A stretch of DNA of 20,558 nt from JAFDZW01 sp035632315 (lineage in GTDB: Bacteria; Bacteroidota; Ignavibacteria; Palsa-1295). Positions 5,756 to 12,778 of the stretch are shown in pieces. Made by a program: the position numbers and the translations under genes. Where the stretch lies: positions 1-20,558 of the forward strand of contig DASQGZ010000058.1 in NCBI GenBank assembly GCA_035632315.1, given 5' to 3'. The stretch's first letter is position 1. The number at the start of each line of letters is the position of its first letter. The notes under the pieces were generated by a model. That model did not search any database. It saw only the letters and a list, made by a program, of their open reading frames with translations, and was not told the origin of the DNA.

Positions 5756-7906
5756 ATGACCATTAAATCTGCGATCTTTCTTGTCGTCTTAGTTATCGCG
5801 TTCGGAGCGGTCGGGTATAACACGAAGCGCCTCGTCGATTTTCTTCGTGTCGGCAAATGGACGAACCGCTTCGATAATCTTATCGAACGCCTTCGGCGTA
5901 TGCTTGTGATCGCGATCGGGCAGACGAAAATATTTCGTGACCCGGTAGCAGGGCCGGTTCATGCATTTATATTTTGGGGATTCATTGTCTTGCTTGCCGC
6001 TGTCGTCGAATCGATCGGAGAAGGACTGCTCGGAAAATTCAATCTCTCGTTTCTCGGCGGACTATATCCCATCATCACCGTTTCGCAGGATATATTCGTT
6101 GTGCTGATAGTGCTTTCTATTATTGTTGCACTTTGGCGCCGGCTTGTTTCAAAAGTCAAACGATTGCAGGGCGATAAGCACGAGAAAGCCGATGCACAGA
6201 TTGTGCTCTATGCGATCGCACTGATCGTGGTTGCACTTACGCTTACCAATGCGGCGCGCATTGCGGCGGTGGGCGGACTCTATCCGAACGAAGTGCGTCC
6301 TGTTGCAGGTATGATTGCCGGCTGGATGTGCCCGTGTCATAAAACGGCAGTGATGTTTGAAGTCTATTGGTGGATACACATCGTTGCTGTGCTCGGCTTT
6401 ATGAATTATCTGCCGTACTCGAAGCATCTGCACGTGCTCACAAGCGTGCCGAATGTGTTCTTCTCCGACCTTCGCAGAAAAAATTATTTGAAACCGATCA
6501 ACTTCGAAGACGAAACGCTGACACAATACGGCGCGAAAGACATTGAAGACCTGACGTGGAAGCAGCTGTTCGACGGCGATACGTGTACGCATTGCGGCAG
6601 ATGTACTTCTGTTTGCCCGGCGAATACGACCGGCAAAGTGCTTGATCCGAAATGGATCATCATTGCAACGCAAATGCGTTCGCGTGATAAAGCGCCGTAT
6701 CTTGTCGCCGAAGGCAAGTTCGGTTTCGATTCGTGGGAAACGGGTATGCAAGCATCGTGGAGCGGCGGAAGTTATTCCGGTGTCTCAGCAAATCTCCCCA
6801 ACCCCCAACCCCAAACCCCCAACCCCAAACCCCATACACTGTTCGGCGCAAAAGCAAATCTCACAAAAGAAGAGGTCGACAGCAAAAACTTCATTGGCGA
6901 TTATATTCCCGCTGAAATGCTTTGGCAATGTACGACGTGTCAGGCATGTATGACCGAGTGCCCGGTGACGATCGAGCATGTTGATGAGATAATAGACTTG
7001 CGACGCAACCTCGTGATGATGGAAGCAAATTTTCCGCCGCAGCTGCAGTCGGCATTTTCTTCGATGGAGAATAATTTCTCGCCGTGGGCTTTCAGCCCAA
7101 GCGAACGAGCGGAATGGGCACACGGGCTCGGCATCGAAACGATGGCGGAGTATACAACCCGCGCCGATGAGAAAAAAGAAGATATGATACTCTTCTGGGT
7201 TGGCTGTGCCGGTTCGTTCGATGCGCGTGCGAAAAGTATTTCGCGTGCATTTGCCGAGTTGATGCAGATCGCAAATATAAATTTTAAGATTCTTGGCACT
7301 GAAGAAAAATGTACCGGTGACCCAGCACGCAGAATGGGTAACGAGTATCTTGCGCAGATGCTCATCAAAGAAAATGTTGCGACACTGAATAACTATAATA
7401 TCAAGAAGATCGTCACAACGTGCCCACACTGTTTCAATGCGATCAAGAATGAGTGGGGTGATTTCGGCGGCAATTACGAAGTCGTGCATCATACCGAGTT
7501 CGTCGCTGATCTGCTTGCGAAGGGTGACCTCGTTATCTCGAATGATCTCAAAGAGCGTGTGACCTATCACGACTCATGCTATCTCGGCAGATCAAATAAT
7601 ATCTACGATGCGCCTCGTGCAACGCTTGAAGCAATTCCGGGATTAGAAATTGTCGAGATGCAGCGCAACCAATCGAAAGGCCTCTGCTGCGGCGCGGGTG
7701 GCGGACAAATGTGGATGGAAGAAACGCAAGGCAAGCGCATCAACATCGAGCGCACCGAAGAAGCGCTCGCCACCGAAGCGAATGTTATTGCTTCGGCCTG
7801 CCCGTACTGCATGACGATGATGAGCGACGGTGTCAAAGCCAAGCATCAAGCTGATAACGTGAAGGTGCGCGATATTGCGGAGATTTTACTTGAGGCAGTA
7901 AAATAA
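5756..7906 (+). CDS. Membrane Fe-S oxidoreductase, NarI/HdrD-like (ETF-linked type)
   Basis: 716-residue inner-membrane electron carrier. The N-terminus holds about five membrane helices (near residues 4-22, 68-90, 108-128, 150-175, 205-222) like the nitrate-reductase gamma subunit; His69, His208, His224 and His226 are candidate heme ligands. A double 4Fe-4S domain follows: C277, C280, C283, C287 (CTHCGRCTSVCP) and C392, C395, C398, C402 (CTTCQACMTECP). Two HdrD/GlpC-type CCG domains complete it, the first around GCAGS (C484) through TTCPHC, the second with YHDSCYLG, GLCCGAGGG (C644/C645) and SACPYC. Proteins of this build pass electrons from electron-transfer flavoprotein and acyl-CoA dehydrogenases to quinones. 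Residues 346-361, between the two ferredoxin clusters, are encoded by a C-rich heptanucleotide tandem repeat. DUF1801 follows after 7 bp. Confidence 0.88.
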   Translation: MTIKSAIFLVVLVIAFGAVGYNTKRLVDFLRVGKWTNRFDNLIERLRRMLVIAIGQTKIFRDPVAGPVHAFIFWGFIVLLAAVVESIGEGLLGKFNLSFLGGLYPIITVSQDIFVVLIVLSIIVALWRRLVSKVKRLQGDKHEKADAQIVLYAIALIVVALTLTNAARIAAVGGLYPNEVRPVAGMIAGWMCPCHKTAVMFEVYWWIHIVAVLGFMNYLPYSKHLHVLTSVPNVFFSDLRRKNYLKPINFEDETLTQYGAKDIEDLTWKQLFDGDTCTHCGRCTSVCPANTTGKVLDPKWIIIATQMRSRDKAPYLVAEGKFGFDSWETGMQASWSGGSYSGVSANLPNPQPQTPNPKPHTLFGAKANLTKEEVDSKNFIGDYIPAEMLWQCTTCQACMTECPVTIEHVDEIIDLRRNLVMMEANFPPQLQSAFSSMENNFSPWAFSPSERAEWAHGLGIETMAEYTTRADEKKEDMILFWVGCAGSFDARAKSISRAFAELMQIANINFKILGTEEKCTGDPARRMGNEYLAQMLIKENVATLNNYNIKKIVTTCPHCFNAIKNEWGDFGGNYEVVHHTEFVADLLAKGDLVISNDLKERVTYHDSCYLGRSNNIYDAPRATLEAIPGLEIVEMQRNQSKGLCCGAGGGQMWMEETQGKRINIERTEEALATEANVIASACPYCMTMMSDGVKAKHQADNVKVRDIAEILLEAVK
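6796..6833 (+). repeat. C-rich heptanucleotide tandem repeat inside a gene
   Basis: A run of CCCC(C)AA(A) units; the 14-mer CCCCCAACCCCAAA occurs twice exactly (6802-6815, 6816-6829), preceded and followed by partial units. It encodes a Pro/Asn/Gln/Thr-rich linker (PNPQPQTPNPKP). It resembles the short tandemly repeated repetitive (STRR) sequences known from cyanobacteria. Confidence 0.85.
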
Positions 7907-7913
7907 TATTTTT

Positions 7914-8339
7914 ATGGCAAAATACGAACTTAAAACAAAAATAAACGATGCGAGTGTCAAGGCGTTTCTCGACAAGATCGAGGATAAGCAAAAGCGCGAT
8001 GATTGTTACTCGATCGTAAATATGATGCAAACTGCTACGAAACAACAACCAAAGATGTGGGGTACGGCGATCGTCGGATTCGGCAGTTATCATTATAAAT
8101 ATGCGAGCGGACATGAAGGCGATGCGCCGCTGTTGGCATTATCCCCGCGCAAAGCAAATATTACATTATATCTGATGCTCGGACTTAACCAACACACCGA
8201 AATTCTCGGAAGACTTGGCAAGCATAAAACAGGCAAAGGCTGTCTGTATATAAAGAAACTCAGCGATGTCGATGAAAAAGTTTTAACGGAATTAGTGAAG
8301 CGTTCATTTGAGTTTACGAAAAAGCAATTTCCACAATAA
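7914..8339 (+). CDS. DUF1801 domain protein
   Basis: 141-residue cytoplasmic protein of the DUF1801/YdhG-like family. The hallmark block is complete: PKMWGTAIVGFGSYHYKYAS at about residues 46-65, a Ser-Pro-Arg-Lys (SPRKANITLYLM) strand, and the C-terminal KHKTGKGCLYIKKLSDVDEKVL segment, which matches the family's GKHKTGKSCLYI-type motif. The family folds like YjbR/YdhG; no reaction has been established for it that I can name. It begins 7 bp after the Fe-S oxidoreductase and ends 10 bp before a lipoprotein gene, so it belongs to the same operon. Nothing in the sequence suggests a membrane or export signal. The family call is secure, the role unknown. Confidence 0.88.
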   Translation: MAKYELKTKINDASVKAFLDKIEDKQKRDDCYSIVNMMQTATKQQPKMWGTAIVGFGSYHYKYASGHEGDAPLLALSPRKANITLYLMLGLNQHTEILGRLGKHKTGKGCLYIKKLSDVDEKVLTELVKRSFEFTKKQFPQ

Positions 8340-8349
8340 TAAGATCGTC

Positions 8350-8718
8350 ATGGGAAAGTTTGGGATTCTTGTTGCTGTTTTTTTCTTCGCAGTAATCGCG
8401 TTCACATCCGGCTGTGGGCCGTCGCAAGAAACGATGCGGCAGGAGATCGACTCAGGGATGAAAAGCTGGGTCGGGAAATCCGAGACACAGCTTGTCGCAC
8501 GTTGGGGCGCTCCGAATCGCACGTACAAAACAATGGACGGTTCGCGAGAGCTCACCTATATCTATACGCGCACATCGTCCTCGCCGGGGTATGCGTGGTA
8601 TGATTACTGGGGACGTCTGCATTATTCCCATCCGGTCAGCCGCCAAAAATCAACGACGCGAAGCTTCACTATCGATCCGGACGGAAACGTCGTCGCCTAC
8701 CACTGGGAAGGCTTTTAA
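8350..8718 (+). CDS. Small lipoprotein, SmpA/OmlA-like pattern
   Basis: 122 residues from the ATG at 8350; the frame is open to 8308 but that would overlap the previous gene and bury the signal peptide. The N-terminus (MGKFGILVAVFFFAVIAFTSGC) is a lipoprotein signal with Cys22; Thr at -3 makes the lipobox loose, though Gly at -1 fits. The mature part, SWVGKSETQLVARWGAPNRT followed by LTYIYTR, recalls the SmpA/OmlA (BamE-like) motif in which a short helix and a lxxxxGxP turn precede beta strands; this is pattern inference. A Tyr/Trp-rich loop (SSPGYAWYDYWGRLHY) and a strand pair ending in DPDGNVVAYHWEGF complete it. Role unknown. It is 10 bp downstream of DUF1801 and 47 bp upstream of msrB. 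Confidence 0.7.
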   Translation: MGKFGILVAVFFFAVIAFTSGCGPSQETMRQEIDSGMKSWVGKSETQLVARWGAPNRTYKTMDGSRELTYIYTRTSSSPGYAWYDYWGRLHYSHPVSRQKSTTRSFTIDPDGNVVAYHWEGF

Positions 8719-8765
8719 GGTCTGTAACGCTTCGGTGGTATATTCGTATCGGAGCATAAACCGAT

Positions 8766-9179
8766 ATGAACGAAAAAGCCACCTATACCGACCGGGAACT
8801 CCGCGAACGGCTGACGCCGGAGCAGTACCACGTCACACAAGAAAAAGGCACCGAACGTGCCTTTACCGGTATCTACTGGGATAATCACGAGCGCGGGATG
8901 TATCACTGTATCGTCTGCGACACGCCGCTGTTTGCATCGGAGACAAAATTCGAATCAGGCTGCGGCTGGCCGAGCTTTTATCAGCCAACGAAAGATGTAG
9001 TGATCAAAGAATCCGTCGATACCTCGTTCTCGATGGTACGTAAAGAAATCACCTGCGCAACGTGCGGCGCGCATCTCGGCCACGTTTTTGATGACGGTCC
9101 GCCGCCGACACATCTGCGCTACTGCATCAATTCTGCATCGTTGAGTTTTAAACCTGCGAGTCCTACGACGGCTGAATGA
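8766..9179 (+). CDS. msrB: Peptide-methionine (R)-S-oxide reductase MsrB, cytoplasmic
   Basis: 137-residue stand-alone MsrB, which reduces the R epimer of methionine sulfoxide in proteins using thioredoxin. The zinc site is complete (Cys48, Cys51 in CIVC; Cys97, Cys100 in CATC). The catalytic cysteine is Cys120 in LRYCINSASL, and the resolving-type cysteine Cys66 is present in SGCGWPSFYQP, so this is a two-cysteine enzyme. GTERAFTG and GAHLGHVFDDGP are the other family blocks. No signal peptide, so cytoplasmic. Its stop codon overlaps the start of the potassium channel (ATGA, 9176-9179), implying translational coupling. It is preceded by a 47-bp gap after the lipoprotein gene, with a near-consensus TATATTCG that may be a weak promoter. 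A second MsrB at 10900 differs in location and in the resolving cysteine. Confidence 0.96.
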   Translation: MNEKATYTDRELRERLTPEQYHVTQEKGTERAFTGIYWDNHERGMYHCIVCDTPLFASETKFESGCGWPSFYQPTKDVVIKESVDTSFSMVRKEITCATCGAHLGHVFDDGPPPTHLRYCINSASLSFKPASPTTAE

Positions 9180-10183
9180 TCTACCGATCGAAAAACCGTG
9201 AACTGCTGAAGCGGCAAATGCGGCCTGTGCCGGCGCCGGCGAACGAAGCGCCGGAGCTTGGCTTCGGTACGCGCGCGAGCATTCGCGGCCAGCGGCTCGT
9301 GCTGCAAGACGGCACGTTCAATGTCAAGCGCGTCGGAGAACGCAGCAACATCGTCGGCAATGCATTCCATCATCTGATCACGATGAGCTGGAGTAAATTT
9401 TTTGGGATGCTCGTCATCGCGTTTATTATTGCAAATATTATTTTTGCGGGCGTCTATTATCTGCTGGGTGTACAGCATCTGCAAGGGATGATCGGCACGA
9501 CATTTTTTGATGAGATCACCGAATCGTTCTTCTTCAGCACGCAAACGCTGACGACACTTGGGTATGGGCGCATCAGCCCGGTCGGGTTCTGGACGAGCTT
9601 TGTTGCCGCGATCGAATCGATGCTCGGGCTGCTCTCATTCGCGATGGCAACGGGATTATTATACGGCCGCTTCTCACACCCCGATGCCAATATCATTTAC
9701 AGCAAAGCGGCGATCATCGCACCGTACCGCGGCGGACGCGGATTGATGTTTCGGATTGCCAACGGCAGACGCAATCAGCTCATCGAACTCGAAGCGCTCG
9801 TCACGCTCGCACGTGATGAAGGACAAAACGGCGAGGTCAAACGGAAATTTTATTTTCTCGATCTCGAACTCAAAAAAATATCTGTCCTCTCCTCAAGCTG
9901 GACCATCGTTCATCCCATCATCGAAGGCAGCCCGTTCTTCGGAATGACAGCGAGCGATATTGCTTCGACAGAGTCAGAGGTGTTGGTACAGATAAAAGCA
10001 TTCGACGAGACATATTCGCAGAACGTCTATTCACGTTCGTCTTATACGGACAGAGAAATAGTATTCGGCGCAAAATTCATTTCGGCGTTCTCGACTGAAG
10101 AAGACGGGACACAAGTGATCGATCTGCGCAAGATCGACGATTACGAAGAGGCAGTTCTCCCGCTGCAAAAGCTTACCGGTTAG
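9176..10183 (+). CDS. KirBac-type inward-rectifier potassium channel
   Basis: 335-residue prokaryotic inward-rectifier K+ channel. The N-terminal cytoplasmic part is followed by the slide-helix region (HHLITMSWSKFF, about 65-76), the outer helix (about 76-97), the pore helix and selectivity filter TLGYGR (Thr127-Arg132) and the inner helix (about 141-163, ending MATGLLYGRFSHP). The C-terminal immunoglobulin-like cytoplasmic domain has the Kir block RIANGRRNQLIELEA and SWTIVHPIIEGSPFF. KirBac channels carry K+ across the inner membrane and are gated by lipids, pH or small ligands. KirBac1.1 and 3.1 have Asp or Gln after TVGYG; here it is Arg, which may affect permeation at the outer mouth. The ATG overlaps the msrB stop by 4 bp, and its stop overlaps the convergent elbB-like gene by 3-4 bp. 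Confidence 0.93.
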   Translation: MIYRSKNRELLKRQMRPVPAPANEAPELGFGTRASIRGQRLVLQDGTFNVKRVGERSNIVGNAFHHLITMSWSKFFGMLVIAFIIANIIFAGVYYLLGVQHLQGMIGTTFFDEITESFFFSTQTLTTLGYGRISPVGFWTSFVAAIESMLGLLSFAMATGLLYGRFSHPDANIIYSKAAIIAPYRGGRGLMFRIANGRRNQLIELEALVTLARDEGQNGEVKRKFYFLDLELKKISVLSSSWTIVHPIIEGSPFFGMTASDIASTESEVLVQIKAFDETYSQNVYSRSSYTDREIVFGAKFISAFSTEEDGTQVIDLRKIDDYEEAVLPLQKLTG

Positions 10184-10839
10184 ATCATAGAAACGACGGT
10201 ATCGACCAGATTTTTTATTCCGACAAATACTTCGTCGAGCGGAGCCTCGTCGTACATATATGCCGGCGTCGTGACGATCTTGTGTGCGGCATCAATATGA
10301 ATTTCATCGGGCTTCGTTACGAAGTGTGTGTGTCCCATTTTGCGAAGTTCATCTGCCGCGTCGCCATCGGCGCCGAGCGTGAGCTCGAGCTTTTCGCCTT
10401 TTAATGCAAGTCCTATCAATGCCGGCGCAATGCAGACAGCACCGATCGGCATTCCGTCCTTCACCATTGCCCGAATATCGTGCTCCATTTCGGGATACAG
10501 CAATTTTCCGTTCGCGCCTTCGGTGGCGAACGTACAGAGATTCTTCGCAACGCCAAATCCGCCCGGCATCACGAGCGCGTCGTAGTGATGATCTTGCAAT
10601 TCGGAAAGCGGCTTGATCTTGCCACGGGCGATGCGTGCTGCTTCGGTAAGGATATTGCGCGTTTCGCCGGTCGCCTTTTGTGTAAAGTGATTTGTTACAA
10701 CGATCTGCGGCGCGTCCGGAGCGAAAATTTTTACTTCGACATCATGATGCGCGAGCGCCCAAAGTACGCCGACCGATTCGCGTATTTCCGCTCCGTCAAG
10801 GTATCCGCACCCCGATAAGATAACTGCAACAGTATTCAT
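10180..10839 (-). CDS. elbB: ElbB-like isoprenoid biosynthesis glyoxalase (DJ-1/PfpI)
   Basis: 219 residues, the length of Escherichia coli ElbB (YhbL). The protein has the flavodoxin-like DJ-1/PfpI fold: the start VAVILSGCGYLDGAEIRES is characteristic of ElbB, followed by DALVMPGGFGVAKNL and the nucleophile elbow PIGAVCIAPA, with the reactive Cys136. ElbB has been reported as a glyoxalase and linked to isoprenoid synthesis; the physiological role is not settled. Cytoplasmic, no signal. It is tail-to-tail with the KirBac channel with overlapping stops, so the two transcripts share about 4 bp at their 3' ends. It is divergent from the lipoprotein MsrB across 60 bp in which I see no clean promoter element. 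Confidence 0.93.
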   Translation of the reverse strand: MNTVAVILSGCGYLDGAEIRESVGVLWALAHHDVEVKIFAPDAPQIVVTNHFTQKATGETRNILTEAARIARGKIKPLSELQDHHYDALVMPGGFGVAKNLCTFATEGANGKLLYPEMEHDIRAMVKDGMPIGAVCIAPALIGLALKGEKLELTLGADGDAADELRKMGHTHFVTKPDEIHIDAAHKIVTTPAYMYDEAPLDEVFVGIKNLVDTVVSMI

Positions 10840-10899
10840 ATTTCATGAATCTAATACGGTAACATTTACGTACTATGAAAATAATACAAAAAAATCGAT

Positions 10900-11406
10900 A
10901 TGGGATTAAAATCAATTTTTTCGATGCTGTTCATTTCGCTTTTATTGATCAGTACGGCGAACGGATGTTCGCGCACACGCTCCGAAACAGCATCTGTCGA
11001 TACTACGAAATTCAATCCGCCAAAACATTTCTCGGACAGTGAACTGCGCAAACGATTAGCGCCCGATCAATACGACGTTACTCAGCACGCCGGAACCGAG
11101 CGCGCATTCACGGGTAAGTATTGGAACAATCACGACAGCGGCATTTATAAATGCATCGTCTGCGGACAAACACTATTCGATTCGAAAACAAAATTCGAAT
11201 CCGGCACCGGCTGGCCGAGCTTTTACCAACCGATAAATAAAAAAGCAGTTCACGAGAACGTTGATAATACGTATGGAATGTCACGCACAGAAGTCGTCTG
11301 CTCGAATTGCGGCGCGCATCTCGGTCACGTCTTTGAAGACGGTCCCGAACCGACAGGATTACGATATTGTATGAATTCCGCGGCGCTGGATTTTGTGAAG
11401 AGGTAA
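10900..11406 (+). CDS. msrB: Lipoprotein-type MsrB methionine sulfoxide reductase
   Basis: 168-residue MsrB with a lipoprotein signal: MGLKSIF then a hydrophobic core and TANGC, lipid-anchored Cys23, so it acts in the periplasm or on an envelope membrane. After a short linker the MsrB domain runs from about residue 42. Zinc cysteines are Cys85/Cys88 (CIVC) and Cys134/Cys137 (CSNC), and the catalytic cysteine is Cys157 (LRYCMNSAALDF). The position equivalent to the resolving cysteine is Thr103 (SGTGWPSF), so it should work without an internal disulfide, receiving electrons directly from an external thiol donor. Closely related to the cytoplasmic copy at 8766, including the shared RAFTG-YW-NH and KFESG-GWPSFYQP blocks, so probably a duplicate that gained an export signal. 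No MsrA is in view. Confidence 0.94.
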   Translation: MGLKSIFSMLFISLLLISTANGCSRTRSETASVDTTKFNPPKHFSDSELRKRLAPDQYDVTQHAGTERAFTGKYWNNHDSGIYKCIVCGQTLFDSKTKFESGTGWPSFYQPINKKAVHENVDNTYGMSRTEVVCSNCGAHLGHVFEDGPEPTGLRYCMNSAALDFVKR

Positions 11407-11437
11407 GATTATTTCTCATTGTCCAAAGTGATCGATA

Positions 11438-11468
11438 GTAGCGCCGATTTCAGTCGGCGCGCTCCTAC
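11438..11468. repeat. GC-rich hairpin, possible dispersed repeat
   Basis: GCGCCGA (11441-11447) and TCGGCGC (11454-11460) form a perfect 7-bp stem around TTTCAG, and outer GTA/TAC bases can extend it. No T-run follows, so intrinsic termination is doubtful. The shape is that of a short dispersed palindromic repeat, but no second copy lies in this window. Confidence 0.5.
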
Positions 11469-11548
11469 CAAGTTTGGACTTTCTTTCGAATGTGTTTGGG
11501 AATGATGTCTTTTTTATTGTAGTTACACGTCATCGAAAGCGCACTACT

Positions 11549-12766
11549 ATGGCTCGGAAGCTCATACTGTTCTTCTTGATTATTCTCATAGTATTTGGTA
11601 CTACTTCAAATGCAGTAAGTCAGTGGCAATTAGTAGCCCACCCTTTTAGAGAATTGCCTCATCCACCAGGTGGTGGCACAAAGTCTTTCACTTTGATCGA
11701 TTCGACTCTTTTTGCCGGTGGCTTTTCAGGAATTGTTCGCTCAACTGATGAAGGCGTAAACTGGGATTCTGCAGGGTTGGCGGATAAAGATATTGATGCC
11801 ATATTAGGGACTGGGACATATCTTTTTGCAGGCGGAGGAAGATATAACCCCGGTTTTTTCCGTTCAGCAAACAAAGGTAATAGTTGGACTAGAATTGATT
11901 CTGGAATAATTGTCTCAGTCCAAGCGCTTGCTCAACTTGATACTGTTCTCTTTGTTGGCGCGCTTGGTAATTCACAAGGTTCTCACTATCTAATTTTTCG
12001 TTCTTCAGACATGGGTATGAGTTGGAATAACACTAATACCGGGTACCCAAGTGTATTTGCAACATCATTTGCAAGTATAGGTAAAATTTTCTTTGCTGGA
12101 GTGAACGGCGGCATTTTCAGTTCTACTGACGATGGAATAAATTGGGTTTTACCTGACACAGATAAGGCATTTACACCCAACGTTTTCTGTCTTGCATCTG
12201 TAGGCACCATCTTATTTTCTGGTGGTGACGAGGGAATACTTCGTTCTACCGATAGCGGTACCAGTTGGGATACAGCATACTTAGGTGATTATGTACTTTC
12301 AACCGCTATTAAAGGTGCTAATATTTTTGCCGGCACTATTAATCATGGAGTACTTCTTTCTTCTGATAACGGTAAGACCTGGGAACAGATAAACGAGGGA
12401 ATGGGAGATATTCGTATCAATACTCTTATTGTTAGTGGAAACTATCTCTTTGCCGGAGATGAAGCAGGTGAAATCTGGCGTCGTTCACTGTCGGATTTCA
12501 GTGTAGTTTCAACAGTCGTAGGAACGTTAACTGACATTTCTCTTTCGCCAAACCCGACAACTGGACTTGCCACCGTGTATAATGCTCCGCCAGATATCCA
12601 ACACGTCAGTGTCACAAACATCCTTGGCGAGAGTGTTATCGAACTTGCGAGACCGAATGGACCGGAATTCACGATCGATCTTTCGAAATTCCATGCTGGT
12701 ATATATTTTTGTGTTATGCAAATGAATAGCCAGACTGTGGTTCGGCAAATTTTATTAGTGCGGTAA
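11549..12766 (+). CDS. Asp-box repeat protein with T9SS sorting domain
   Basis: 405 residues from the ATG at 11549, which begins a good signal peptide (MARKLILFFLIILIVFG...AVSQ, residues 1-25); the frame is open to 11474 but that adds a non-signal extension. Six Asp-box (BNR) hairpins S-x-D-x-G-x-x-W follow at about residues 65-72, 106-113, 152-159, 192-199, 233-240 and 271-278, for example STDEGVNW and STDSGTSW, and predict a beta-propeller. Residues about 328-405 are a type A T9SS C-terminal sorting domain: LSPNPTTG, then VSVTNILGESV, and LSKFHAGIYFCVM near the end. The protein is therefore exported by Sec, moved across the outer membrane by T9SS and anchored or released. There are no sialidase catalytic residues that I can identify, so a binding or structural role is likelier. 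More AT-rich than the flanking genes. Confidence 0.88.
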   Translation: MARKLILFFLIILIVFGTTSNAVSQWQLVAHPFRELPHPPGGGTKSFTLIDSTLFAGGFSGIVRSTDEGVNWDSAGLADKDIDAILGTGTYLFAGGGRYNPGFFRSANKGNSWTRIDSGIIVSVQALAQLDTVLFVGALGNSQGSHYLIFRSSDMGMSWNNTNTGYPSVFATSFASIGKIFFAGVNGGIFSSTDDGINWVLPDTDKAFTPNVFCLASVGTILFSGGDEGILRSTDSGTSWDTAYLGDYVLSTAIKGANIFAGTINHGVLLSSDNGKTWEQINEGMGDIRINTLIVSGNYLFAGDEAGEIWRRSLSDFSVVSTVVGTLTDISLSPNPTTGLATVYNAPPDIQHVSVTNILGESVIELARPNGPEFTIDLSKFHAGIYFCVMQMNSQTVVRQILLVR

Positions 12767-12778
12767 TCTGAGAGCTAT

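Noticed and set aside
6149..6751. 200-residue open frame on the minus strand
   Set aside because: Antisense to the membrane and first ferredoxin part of the Fe-S oxidoreductase; Arg/His-rich shadow product.
6785..7570. 261-residue open frame on the minus strand
   Set aside because: It lies antisense within the Fe-S oxidoreductase, whose frame shows clear cysteine motifs; the antisense product has no recognisable domain.
11549..12766. Sialidase assignment for the Asp-box protein
   Set aside because: Asp boxes also occur in many non-enzymatic propellers, and I could not find the Arg triad, Tyr/Glu pair or FRIP-type motif of sialidases.
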